Source: Kumtagia sp963839725
GTDB lineage: Bacteria > Pseudomonadota > Alphaproteobacteria > Rhizobiales > Rhizobiaceae
Assembly: GCA_963839725.1 (NCBI GenBank)
Contig: CAWIWT010000007.1
Span: 186,001 to 250,000 of the forward strand
Length of the DNA: 64,000 bases
Direction of reading: 5' to 3'
This document shows, one piece after another, positions 6,649 through 15,215 of this stretch. The stretch's first letter is position 1. Each line of letters starts with the position of its first letter. Position numbers and translations under genes: made by a program. Below the pieces are notes generated by a model, which was not told the DNA's origin, ran no database searches, and was given only the letters and a program-made list of their open reading frames with translations.

Positions 6649-8925
6649 TCAATCGACGAAGTATCCCCGTGATAGCCGCGGATAGCTGATCGCCCCGAGT
6701 GGCTCGCCGGTCGAGCGGCCACGCGGATCGACATTGTTCAAGACTGTGCCGAGAAGAGACGCGCGATTCATTCTGAGGCGGTCCACTGCGCCAATCAGTT
6801 CCTGTTCCGTCGTTTGGCCGAAGCGTACCACGAGCAGCGTTGCGTCAACATAAGGTGACAGCCAATTGGCGTCCTCGACAATAAGGACGGGGGCGGTATC
6901 GACAATAACCAGGTCGTATAAGGCGCGCAGATTGTCCAGCAGGCGCTTGATCTCGCCTGATCCGAGAACGCTGCCAGGCTGGCGCCTTTCGCGCAAGGCG
7001 GCCGACGTTAGAATATCCAGCCGGTCCAGCGACGGAACCGGACGAATTCCGCAGATGGCTGAACCACTATTCTCGACCGACGTTTCGGCTTTGTTCGCTG
7101 AAGCGTCAACGAGGCCGCCGACCGGCACATGAGAAGGCTGGAGATCAAGGTCGACATAGAGCGTCTTGACTCCATCGCGTGCGGCACAGAACGCAAGCCC
7201 CAACGCGACGGATGTGGTGCCATCTCGCGGCAACGGAGCGGTGATCAGCAACACGGTCTTGTTCAACGTGAGTTGCCCTCGGCACGCGAGATAGAGCGAT
7301 CGGAAGGCTTCGGCGCTGATCGAATGCGGCCGCGCCATCAATTGCCTGAGCACATGCATCGGCCGCCTAAACCAAGCGCCGTTTCCACCCGGAATGTTCC
7401 CCAGATTCGGCAACTGGACAAGCTGGATGATGCGCTGCGCCGATCGTACGCGGTTGTCGCTCGCCTCGAACATCACTGCCAGTATTATCGCCAGTACCGC
7501 CGAACCGACGATTCCGCCCATCAAGACGCGCTCCCGCTGCGGGAACGATGGGCCTGTGGGCACCTCCGCGATGGAGACCACGCGGGCGCTTGGCTTCGAA
7601 ACCTCGGCGAACGGGTCAAGGCCGCCGAGGCGCGCCACGACGAGGTCATGCAACTTCTGATCGGCGAGCAGGTCGCGTTCCAACTCGCGCAGGCGAATTT
7701 CGGCTAGGCTGCGCTTGCGCACCGTGGTCTGCAACTCGGCGATCTGCTCTTCGATCTGCTTGACGCGGTCGTTGACCACTTTTTCCTCACCGGAGAGGTC
7801 GTCAACAATGCGCTTGATTTCGCCGTTTATCATTGTCTGGACGCTGGCGAGTTGCGCGTCCGTCTCGAGGATCTGGGGATGTCCCGCCGCAAAATTTGAC
7901 GCGAGCTGAGCCCGCTGGCGAACAAGCGTCGCCTGCTCCCCACGGAGCGTCGTAAGCAGCGGCGACTGCAAGGCAGTACCTTCGATCTCCTCCTCACCGC
8001 TTATTACCCGGTTGCCCTGCTCGCGGCTCGCGCGAATGCCGGCAAGCTCGACGCGGGCCGCGGTCAGTTGTGAATTCATCTCATCGATTCTTTTGCGGAG
8101 AAGGTCGTCGCGTTCGTCTGACGAGAGGTCGTTTAGCCTGCTGAAATCCGTTATTTCTCGCTCGTTTGCCGCAATGCGGGAGGCAATCTGGCTTGCGCGT
8201 TCGCGTAGGAAGTTGACGGCATCCGCCATCGAGTCACGTTTGATCTCGCGCGACCAGTCGACATAGACGGTGGTCACGGTGTTCGCCAGAGCGGCCGACA
8301 GTTCCGGATCCGGGCTGTTTACCGTAACCGTCACAGCGAAGCTATCGCCGTTTCTGTTCACGCTCAGATTGGAAACCAGCGACGAGATAGCGGCATCCCG
8401 CTGCGTTGAAATATTGGGCAGCTTGCGATTCGCGTCAGAGCTCCCGAGGCCGAAAAGGGCCTTGATCCCGGACGTCACGGAGGCGATCATCCGGCCAGGT
8501 AGCGTCGATTGCGTCTGTTTGTTGTCGTCGGGGAGATAGGTGTTGAACCAGGGATGCTGGACGAGGTTCATTGCGTCCACGACACGACCCGCGAAAACGC
8601 GCGACGTGATAATGTCCATTTCAGTTTCGATCGCTGAACGGTCGCGCTGCTCGTTCTCCAACTGCGTAACCGCTTCCAGCAAGCGCGCGTCGTTGCGTTC
8701 CAGCACCAGCGCAGCGTCGGCGGTGTACACATCCCTCATGGAGTATACGGCGATTGCTACCAGCGCCGAACATACAAGGGTAAACGCTAGTACAAAATTT
8801 CGCCGACGAACGATCAGCGACAGCGTTTCTCGCAGGCCAACGACACTCGCGGCGGTCCGCGGCATCTGCCCCGTGTCCACCGCTTCAACGTTTTGACCCC
8901 AATTGCCCACGTACTGCTTTTGCAT
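6649..8925 (-). CDS. Polysaccharide co-polymerase (Wzz domain plus BY-kinase-like domain, ExoP/Wzc type) with degenerate Walker A
   Basis: 758 residues. Two membrane segments (about 43-63 and 470-490) enclose a large periplasmic coiled-coil domain. A PxxP-type SFPQRERV motif comes before the second segment, and a cytoplasmic ATPase domain follows. Walker A' (TLYVDLDLQPS) and Walker B (DLVIVDTAPVLIV) are clear, but the Walker A loop reads ITAPLPRDGTTSVA: the lysine that should contact the phosphates is Thr570. The C-terminus has only two tyrosines (ISYPRLSRGYFVD) rather than the usual cluster. The protein should set chain length and couple polymerisation to the export channel, but autokinase activity is doubtful. 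It is convergent with the GT4 gene and divergent from the polymerase gene. Confidence 0.94.
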   Translation of the reverse strand: MQKQYVGNWGQNVEAVDTGQMPRTAASVVGLRETLSLIVRRRNFVLAFTLVCSALVAIAVYSMRDVYTADAALVLERNDARLLEAVTQLENEQRDRSAIETEMDIITSRVFAGRVVDAMNLVQHPWFNTYLPDDNKQTQSTLPGRMIASVTSGIKALFGLGSSDANRKLPNISTQRDAAISSLVSNLSVNRNGDSFAVTVTVNSPDPELSAALANTVTTVYVDWSREIKRDSMADAVNFLRERASQIASRIAANEREITDFSRLNDLSSDERDDLLRKRIDEMNSQLTAARVELAGIRASREQGNRVISGEEEIEGTALQSPLLTTLRGEQATLVRQRAQLASNFAAGHPQILETDAQLASVQTMINGEIKRIVDDLSGEEKVVNDRVKQIEEQIAELQTTVRKRSLAEIRLRELERDLLADQKLHDLVVARLGGLDPFAEVSKPSARVVSIAEVPTGPSFPQRERVLMGGIVGSAVLAIILAVMFEASDNRVRSAQRIIQLVQLPNLGNIPGGNGAWFRRPMHVLRQLMARPHSISAEAFRSLYLACRGQLTLNKTVLLITAPLPRDGTTSVALGLAFCAARDGVKTLYVDLDLQPSHVPVGGLVDASANKAETSVENSGSAICGIRPVPSLDRLDILTSAALRERRQPGSVLGSGEIKRLLDNLRALYDLVIVDTAPVLIVEDANWLSPYVDATLLVVRFGQTTEQELIGAVDRLRMNRASLLGTVLNNVDPRGRSTGEPLGAISYPRLSRGYFVD

Positions 8926-9002
8926 AGTGCACCGTAGAACGCGTTGCCAAATCGAGTACAGACGGCGTCAAGAATATATCAGTCAGGTTTTTAGGCGTTG
9001 AC

Positions 9003-9030
9003 TTGACAGCCTTACTTCGGGATTTATCCA
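9003..9030 (+). promoter_or_regulatory. Candidate sigma-70 promoter for the polymerase gene
   Basis: TTGACA at 9003-9008 is followed after 16 bases by TATCCA (9025-9030), 43 bases before the start codon of the Wzy-like gene and inside the 147-base divergent interval with the co-polymerase. The -10 element is a poor match, so this is tentative. Confidence 0.35.
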
Positions 9031-9072
9031 CGGATACTTAATCACACGAATTTTACGAACCGATGGGTAGCA

Positions 9073-10344
9073 ATGGGTCACACACCGTATTTGGCGCGAC
9101 CATTGCCCTACCGGGTGGTCTTCCCGGCGAGGGCCATATTCCACGAACTGGAGTTCATTTTTGCCTGTGGTGCGGCTTTCTTCGCACCAATGAACGTCCT
9201 CAGGCTCGATAGCTTCTACTTCACCGTAAGCGACGCCTTCACCTGTCTGTGCCTGCTTGCGATGGCCATAAACGGGTCCATCAAACCAAAGATCATTGGT
9301 CCGGGAACGACCTACTGGATATCCGGTCTTTCGCTGATGCTGGCGGCACTGTTGTTCAGCAGTTTGGTGGCCGGTACCGTGGATCGCGGACTTATTCTCT
9401 GCGGCCAATACGCCTTCGCCTACTTTCTGCTGCCGATCATCCTGCTTGCTCGGCCTTGGCCGCAAACCGTCACTCTGATGAAGGTTTTTGTTATTTCCAT
9501 GGTGATCATGGCGGCCCATGGAGTTTATGTCATCGACTATGTGGGCGAAAAGTACACGACTTTCGTCAGCGGCAATGGCCGTTTGCAAGGCTTTGTCGAG
9601 CGGGAAAACGAATGCGGCAGTCTTCTGGCGCTTACCGTTCCGATGGTTCTGGCATTGGCGGAGAGGCGCGCAATTCATCCGGTGCTTGGCTTCGGTATCG
9701 TGTTGCTGTTGGCGTACGCCATCATGCTCACAGGATCGAACACAGCGCTGTATGGCATGTTGTTTGGACTTGGTGTGTTTTTCCTCGCGTCGCTTACGGG
9801 AAAACGGATAGTGCAAGCGGCGCTTTGTCTTGCAGCCCTTTGGGCTGCCATAAACATTCCCGGAATTCGTGAGCACCTTCCCGCAGTGTTCCAGAAGCGC
9901 GTGCTGGTCGGTCTCGAGACCGGCAACATAAACGAGGCAGGAACCTTCGCCGACCGCATGCTGCTGATCAAGGAAGCGATTCGATTTGCCGGTGACGCAA
10001 CCTTCCTCGGCTACGGCGCTGACCAGTATCGCGAGATGAGCTCCTGGCGAACGCCAGTTCACAATCTTTATCTGCTCATTTGGACCGAGGGCGGTTTGCC
10101 AACGCTGGTCGGTTTCTTGATCATGCTGACGGGCGGAGGGATCACCCTTGGTATGGCATGGCGCGAACGGGAAACCAGGTCCGTAGCAGTTTGCGGCGTG
10201 GCCACGCTTGTGTTGTTCACCCTTCTCATCAACGCCGCGCCGCATGTCTATGGCCGCTTCTGGACTGTCCCGGTCCTGCTGGCTCTTGCTCCCACGATCA
10301 CGTATCTGGCCTACGGTCCGCCAAAGGTTGTGCGACGTGTATAG
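9073..10344 (+). CDS. O-antigen polymerase/ligase family membrane protein (Wzy-like)
   Basis: 423 residues with about 11-12 hydrophobic helices and a larger soluble loop around residues 280-340, the topology of Wzy/WaaL proteins. The loop contains GYGADQYREMSSWRTPVHNLYLLIW; the H-N-x-Y-L motif with a nearby Arg is typical of O-antigen polymerase-ligase domains. Next to the co-polymerase and export genes it is the candidate polymerase that joins undecaprenyl-linked repeat units in the periplasm. A divergent interval of 147 bases separates it from the co-polymerase, so the two are probably coregulated. The lack of a clear LPS-core operon argues for polymerase over ligase, but sequence alone cannot settle that. 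Confidence 0.88.
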   Translation: MGHTPYLARPLPYRVVFPARAIFHELEFIFACGAAFFAPMNVLRLDSFYFTVSDAFTCLCLLAMAINGSIKPKIIGPGTTYWISGLSLMLAALLFSSLVAGTVDRGLILCGQYAFAYFLLPIILLARPWPQTVTLMKVFVISMVIMAAHGVYVIDYVGEKYTTFVSGNGRLQGFVERENECGSLLALTVPMVLALAERRAIHPVLGFGIVLLLAYAIMLTGSNTALYGMLFGLGVFFLASLTGKRIVQAALCLAALWAAINIPGIREHLPAVFQKRVLVGLETGNINEAGTFADRMLLIKEAIRFAGDATFLGYGADQYREMSSWRTPVHNLYLLIWTEGGLPTLVGFLIMLTGGGITLGMAWRERETRSVAVCGVATLVLFTLLINAAPHVYGRFWTVPVLLALAPTITYLAYGPPKVVRRV

Positions 10345-10369
10345 CTTCTTCGCTGAGCTTGGCGCTGAA

Positions 10370-11881
10370 CTACGACGGTGATGCGCTGATGGCCTTGAGT
10401 TTTGCCATTCCCGGGCCGTCGCCCGCGAGCTCGTGGAGATACTCCTCAAGGTTCGTCCAGCCGTCGCCATCCAGATCATCGTTGCCGTCAGCCGGGTTGG
10501 TGGGATCCAAGCCGACAAACGTTTCCCACTGATCGGCCATGCCATCAGCGTCAACATCTGCCGGCGCCACTCCGGAATTGAGAACCGGCCATCCACCGAC
10601 TTTGCTTGGATCGGACTTAAGCATTCTGCCGGATCGCGTCCGAACCATATCCACGATTCTCAGATCGACAGCATCCCGTGCCGGGCGCGTGGCCCCCGCA
10701 TTCACGAGAACGTCCTCATATGCCTGTTCAGCGGATGTCGACTGTATCCTCGGGGTCTTGAACGGCTCCGCAACGGCATATTTTCGAAACGTACCTTCGA
10801 GCGCTTCGGTCTCGTTCTCGGAAGCATCCGGACGGTAGGTTTCATCGATATTCTCAGCCAGGAATATCGAGAAGCCTTTTCCACCTTCCTCAAAGAGGTG
10901 GACGAGACGATCGCTCTTTTCTTTCTTGCCTTCGATCTTGTAATTGCCGACGACATTTGCGCGAACGGGCGCCCAGCGATCGCTGAAGCTGATGACATAA
11001 TCCCATACGGGAGAATAAAGCAGGTTGTTGGTCACACTGATCACACCAGACTTCATGCCCGGCTGGAACTGTGGGCTCCGAAATTTGCCGAACGCGAACA
11101 GATTGTGATGGACCGAAATATTGCCGCCCAGCGTGAAAAGCATGTTGCGTGCACGATTGCGCTTGCCAGGGCCGCCGTCGAGCAAAGGCTCGGTAACGAA
11201 GCCCCATTGAAAGGTGAAGAAGCTGGCGTCCTCCGAATCGACGGTTTCGTCCGAGCCCCAGCTCGCCGAAACATGGTCGATCATGATGTTTCTCGCATCC
11301 TTGCCGTAGAGCCCAAGAGCGCCTGAACAACACGCCTCAATTGAATTTGGCCCGGGCCGCAGTCGCAAGTGACGGACGATCACATCATGCGCCAGGATCT
11401 CGAGAGATGGCCGCGTTTGCGTCGGCGCATTGCGAGTGGCTATTCCGCCGCCGGGCGCGGTTTCACCGGCAATGGTCAGGAACGGATTGCGCACGACAAG
11501 CGACTGCTTCTCCAGCGTGATCGTGCCACTGGCGCGGAAAATACAGGTTCGGGGACCCGCGGCGTCTATGCATGCGCGCAGGGAACCGTCTCCCTCATCA
11601 TTTGTGTTGGAAACGAATATGACCCTGCCGCCCCGCCCACCCTTGGCGGCAGCGCCGAAGCCCTCCGCCGTCGGGAACGCCCGTTGGCTGCCATCAGGTA
11701 ACTTCGACGGTATCGCTCCAGCACGACCAAACACTGCGGGGTGGTTGCTAAGGGCGCTGCTGGCGCGCCAATGCGCGAATGCGCTGAAATTCAGCGCGTA
11801 GCCGCTAAAGAATGCCGCTGCAACAAAACCTGCTCCGAGGGCAATTTGCCATCGGTTCGAAGACACCAGAGTACCAATCAT
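10370..11881 (-). CDS. Pectate lyase-like right-handed beta-helix protein with C-terminal calcium-binding repeat
   Basis: 503 residues. An N-terminal hydrophobic segment (about 12-32) acts as signal or anchor. The body reads as a parallel beta-helix of the pectate lyase/PL1 type: GGRGGRVIFVSNTND, GSLRACIDAAGPRTCIF, ASGTI, DVIVRHLRLRPG, NIMIDHVSASWGSDE, NISVHHNLFAFG. The last 60 residues hold a thrombospondin-type-3/EF-like stretch, DVDADGMADQWE and DLDGDGWTNLEEYLHEL. Such proteins cleave or trim uronic-acid polymers in or outside the periplasm. The locus also encodes UDP-glucuronate enzymes, so a role in processing the cell's own uronic-acid polysaccharide is plausible. Its start codon overlaps the stop of the methyltransferase-like gene (ATGA), so the two are coupled. 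The catalytic arginine was not pinned down. Confidence 0.85.
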   Translation of the reverse strand: MIGTLVSSNRWQIALGAGFVAAAFFSGYALNFSAFAHWRASSALSNHPAVFGRAGAIPSKLPDGSQRAFPTAEGFGAAAKGGRGGRVIFVSNTNDEGDGSLRACIDAAGPRTCIFRASGTITLEKQSLVVRNPFLTIAGETAPGGGIATRNAPTQTRPSLEILAHDVIVRHLRLRPGPNSIEACCSGALGLYGKDARNIMIDHVSASWGSDETVDSEDASFFTFQWGFVTEPLLDGGPGKRNRARNMLFTLGGNISVHHNLFAFGKFRSPQFQPGMKSGVISVTNNLLYSPVWDYVISFSDRWAPVRANVVGNYKIEGKKEKSDRLVHLFEEGGKGFSIFLAENIDETYRPDASENETEALEGTFRKYAVAEPFKTPRIQSTSAEQAYEDVLVNAGATRPARDAVDLRIVDMVRTRSGRMLKSDPSKVGGWPVLNSGVAPADVDADGMADQWETFVGLDPTNPADGNDDLDGDGWTNLEEYLHELAGDGPGMAKLKAISASPS

Positions 11882-12741
11882 ACTAACGCGCCTGCTACCC
11901 TTACGCTTGGTTCGACAATCAGAAACTCAACTTCCGATCCTCTTCCGAAACGGGATCGTATCAAGAATTCGTCTTCGAGTCCCATCTCAAACAGCGTGCC
12001 GTCGTGAGACGATCCGCTGGACCGCAGGACAAGAAGAAGCGAACCTGGTCCACGGCAGTAGGAGCGAATATTGGCGATAGCCAGCGCCAGCTTATCGGAC
12101 GAAAAGTAACCCCGATTGAGAATGTTTGCCGCGCGAATGAAGTCGAATTTGCCGACAAAGGCTGGAGTCGGCGCAAAAATGTCATTCTCGACAAGCCGGA
12201 TACTGCGGCCACGCAGCGCCCCGCTTTCCATTCTTACGCGCCCAGTCTTGCCTTCTACGATCATGGCGCGCAGCCGTGGCTGCAGCAGCGCACGGGCAAG
12301 GAGGCGGGGCAGGAATGCGAGGGTGAAATAGTCGAGGCGGCGGACCCATGCGCGTACGGCCCTGCCCGAAACATCATACTGCAGCGGCCAACCTTCCGAG
12401 TCGGCCATCACACGAAAACCCGGCGCGATCTGCGCCAGATGAGCGTCAACGAAGAGATCGGTGCCGGTGACGTCCGGATTGGCGCCGAGTTCTTTCAGGT
12501 AGTCGGCAAATTCGACGGTTGTCGAGCCGATGGAGGCTCCGACGTCCAGCACCTGCCTCAAGTTTTTTGCCTGCGGGCCGATCGCTAAGCGAAGGTCTGC
12601 CTCGACGTCGGCGAATCGCGATGGCCTAGTCAACTTGAACGTGCCATTGCGCATCTTCAGGCTGGAAAAGAATTCGCACTCCCGGGCTAGATCCACGTCC
12701 GCGCCACAGGTGGAAAAGTATTCTGCTGCTGTGGAAACCAT
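11878..12741 (-). CDS. Class I SAM-dependent methyltransferase-like protein
   Basis: 287 residues from ATG at 12741; an in-frame GTG at 12753 and a longer frame are less likely, because they run into the preceding gene. VLDVGASIGSTTVEFADYL is a recognisable SAM-binding motif I, and FDFIRAANILNRGYF resembles the motif IV/post region of CheR-like and chemotaxis-type methyltransferases. It lies between a GT4 gene (stop 2 bases upstream of this start) and the beta-helix gene (4-base overlap), so the three form one tight leftward operon. The target, whether sugar or protein, is unknown. The motif I has Ala-Ser in place of one of the usual glycines, so SAM binding is inferred rather than sure. Confidence 0.75.
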   Translation of the reverse strand: MVSTAAEYFSTCGADVDLARECEFFSSLKMRNGTFKLTRPSRFADVEADLRLAIGPQAKNLRQVLDVGASIGSTTVEFADYLKELGANPDVTGTDLFVDAHLAQIAPGFRVMADSEGWPLQYDVSGRAVRAWVRRLDYFTLAFLPRLLARALLQPRLRAMIVEGKTGRVRMESGALRGRSIRLVENDIFAPTPAFVGKFDFIRAANILNRGYFSSDKLALAIANIRSYCRGPGSLLLVLRSSGSSHDGTLFEMGLEDEFLIRSRFGRGSEVEFLIVEPSVRVAGALV

Positions 12742-12743
12742 TA

Positions 12744-13862
12744 TCAGCACGCCCCAAGATTGGTGTCGGGCGACGGAGCACCGCGCCATCCATGCAGGAA
12801 CCGGTCATAGTGGCGCACCACTTGCGGAAGGGAAAAATGCTCGTCGATGCGCTGGCGGGCGGCGTCTGACAGTGCCGCATACTCGCTTGACGCCAATCCA
12901 ATCATCTTGCGCATGCCGTCAGCCAAGGCTTGCGGGTTTCCTGGCGCAACGACGATGCCTGTCTGACCGACCGTCGCGGCCGAATCGCCGACATCGGTGG
13001 TCACCACGGGCTTGCCATAGCTCATTGCTTCCGCGATCACGTTCGGAAACCCCTCGGTGCGCGACGAGAGTACCAGCACGTCGATACCGCGATAGAATGC
13101 ATCCATGTCGTCTATTTCGCCGCGCAAGTCGATCGCATCGGCCGGCAGCCCGGAGGCATTGATCATCTTGAGAAGAGCCGAATTATCGCGGCTAAGGCCC
13201 GCTCCAGCCGCAACGAATCGCGTTTGCGGATATAGCCGGTGAAGCAACGCAGCAGCCTGGAAAAAGGTCTCGTGATCCTTCTGCGGATGGAAGCGAGCGG
13301 CGATACCAAACACCTGGCGCGTCTGGCTGACCGGCGGGGGATTGATCACCGAAGTGACGCCGTTCGGAATAACGACGACGTTCTTGTCGCAGAAGCCGAT
13401 TCGGCTGTGCAATTGCTGGGCGCGTGCCGAATTGTAGATGATGCCTGTGGGCAGCCGCGACAGCCGCTTTGCAATTCCGAGCGCGAATCGGGTGTTGCCC
13501 GACAGCGCAGCGGGGTCCTCGATCGATTGCCGGATGTTCCAGAAAACGGGAACAGATTTCCGTGAAAGACGGGCCGCGAGCGTGCCCGCAACCATGGCGT
13601 GGTACATCCAGCATACGATGACTTCGGGCTTTTCGCGCGAGATAAGACGAGCAAGTTTCAGCGCCGCGGTGCCTGCCTTGGCGACCGAGCGAATCCCCAG
13701 ACTTTCAAACCGAACGTTGTTGCCGGCAAGCTTACGATTGCGTTCCGAGATGTCGAGCAATGATACCACGATCGCTTGACCGCTCGTTGCGGAAAGCAGC
13801 CTGGACAGCATGGTTTCCGCGCCGGCGTTTGCCGCGAAGTTGGTAATTACATGCATAATCAT
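12744..13862 (-). CDS. GT4 glycosyltransferase
   Basis: 372 residues. The N-terminal HVITNFAANAGAETMLSRLL contains the glycine-rich acceptor loop, and the C-terminal domain has GIAARFHPQKDHETFF and SSRTEGFPNVIAEAMSYGKP, the E-x7-E nucleotide-sugar site of GT4 retaining enzymes. It is cytoplasmic and membrane-associated and adds one residue to the lipid-linked repeat unit; donor and linkage are unknown. It is first in a three-gene leftward operon (GT4, methyltransferase-like, beta-helix protein) and is divergent from the histidine-kinase gene across a 390-base interval. Confidence 0.92.
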   Translation of the reverse strand: MIMHVITNFAANAGAETMLSRLLSATSGQAIVVSLLDISERNRKLAGNNVRFESLGIRSVAKAGTAALKLARLISREKPEVIVCWMYHAMVAGTLAARLSRKSVPVFWNIRQSIEDPAALSGNTRFALGIAKRLSRLPTGIIYNSARAQQLHSRIGFCDKNVVVIPNGVTSVINPPPVSQTRQVFGIAARFHPQKDHETFFQAAALLHRLYPQTRFVAAGAGLSRDNSALLKMINASGLPADAIDLRGEIDDMDAFYRGIDVLVLSSRTEGFPNVIAEAMSYGKPVVTTDVGDSAATVGQTGIVVAPGNPQALADGMRKMIGLASSEYAALSDAARQRIDEHFSLPQVVRHYDRFLHGWRGAPSPDTNLGAC

Positions 13863-14252
13863 CCCGACAAGAAACCCTTATCCATTTCAAAAGCAACGCA
13901 GAGACATTTACCAAAAATGCTGTACATTGCGTGCTAGGTTCGAGCGTCAAATGCTCGGGATAAGCAGCGAGAGTAACCGAGCCATATGGCGACGGGGAGG
14001 ATGAAATCCCTGACGGGTTTGCGCTGATTCCCGGCCTCAAACATGGTGCATTGCAATTCCCCTTGGTTGGTGTATTTTTCCTTAACTGCCCGGTTATTGC
14101 CTAAGGCGAGAGGGGAACCGATAAGCAACCGTCGGACCCGACAAAAAGGGCTGAAAAAAAGGGTTGCGGCATGACATCTGTAAAACAAACGATCTGGAAA
14201 CGCGAAGAAGGACCTGCATTGCAATTGGGGTGTTAGTACACGGGGGTGTACA
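13863..14252. other. 390-base divergent regulatory interval between a GT4 gene and the histidine-kinase gene
   Basis: No credible coding frame. It holds two exact copies of the 12-mer TGCATTGCAATT at 14047-14058 and 14215-14226, and a palindrome, GTACAC-N4-GTGTAC (14236-14251), ending one base before the kinase start codon and including its only purine-rich ribosome-binding region. An A-rich stretch with two runs of As lies near 14140-14160. These look like regulator-binding sites, possibly for the NarL-type regulator encoded next door, but that is inference. Confidence 0.5.
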
Positions 14253-15215
14253 ATGGCGTGGATTGTAAGTGCCTACTCAGAGAGTATTGGCGGACCGAGT
14301 GTCGTAGACCCGGTGCCGCTGCAAAGATCAAGAGAAACTCGTAAAGAACGCTACCTATTGGGTCCCGCGACGAAGGGATTCTCCAGGCAGAACAGTCCGT
14401 CCGGATTAAAGCTCCGGACGCGGAAGTCAGCAACACCAGTAGCCGCGTCCGGTGAGCAGTTCGGGCTGGCGTCGCTTTTGACCGTGTTTTCGAACACTGT
14501 TGCGGCAGGCAATCTGATACTCGCCAACGGGCGCCCGATATCCGCGGTCAATGCCGAGGAAGCGGTCGTACGTGAGAGACAGAGGATTGCTCGCGATCTT
14601 CATGATCATGCGGGACAATACCTCGTTGGTATCTCGCTGCGGCTGAAGGCGCTTGAGATGCATGCGACCGATCCGGCCCTGCATGACTCGCTTCGCGATC
14701 TCAGCACAATGGTTGCGCGTTTCGGCGTCGAGCTGAAGGCGACCTGCGACGGCGAGCGCTGTGGCGTACCGCATGGCGACAATCTCGTTGCAGCAATCGT
14801 TCGCATGATCGATCAGTGGGAAAGCGACGTGGGCATTGCGGTGCAATTCAAGCACCATGTGACCGAAAGCACCGCGATTGACGATGCGACCGCTGAGACC
14901 GTGTTCAGAATCGTCCAGGAAGCGCTGACCAACATTGCGAAGCATGCCTCACATGCGTCGCGGGTGAGGGTTTCCATGCAGATCAAGCCCGGATCGCTCA
15001 AGATCGCAGTCGAGGACGACGGGCTGGTTGGCAGAGCGGGCGTAGCGCCGCGCGAGCCGGGCGGCCGGCGCGGCTGCGGCATTGTCGGCATGCGCGAACG
15101 CGTCGTGCAGCTCGGCGGACAGTTTTCGTTGAACCACGTCGCCGGCGCGGGAACTACCGTTAGTGCCGCCATTCCGATGAATGGCATGATTGCAAGCGCG
15201 GAGACGATGTCATGA
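14253..15215 (+). CDS. NarL-type sensor histidine kinase, no transmembrane segment
   Basis: 320 residues. The dimerisation/phosphoacceptor domain (HisKA_3) begins near 105 with ERQRIARDLHDHAGQYL, His117 being the phosphoacceptor. The ATPase domain shows FRIVQEALTNIAKHA (N box) and GCGIVGMRERV plus GAGTTVSAAIP (G boxes). The first 100 residues match no sensor domain I recognise and have no convincing membrane helix, so it would be cytoplasmic and sense through an unknown N-terminal region or a partner. The start overlaps a palindrome. The cognate regulator gene overlaps its stop by 4 bases. Lying inside the polysaccharide locus, it probably controls it, which is inferred from position only. 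Confidence 0.92.
   Translation: MAWIVSAYSESIGGPSVVDPVPLQRSRETRKERYLLGPATKGFSRQNSPSGLKLRTRKSATPVAASGEQFGLASLLTVFSNTVAAGNLILANGRPISAVNAEEAVVRERQRIARDLHDHAGQYLVGISLRLKALEMHATDPALHDSLRDLSTMVARFGVELKATCDGERCGVPHGDNLVAAIVRMIDQWESDVGIAVQFKHHVTESTAIDDATAETVFRIVQEALTNIAKHASHASRVRVSMQIKPGSLKIAVEDDGLVGRAGVAPREPGGRRGCGIVGMRERVVQLGGQFSLNHVAGAGTTVSAAIPMNGMIASAETMS

Noticed and set aside
8983..10596. 537-codon minus-strand frame opposite the polymerase gene
   Set aside because: No hydrophobic or domain pattern; the plus-strand frame has the expected membrane helices.
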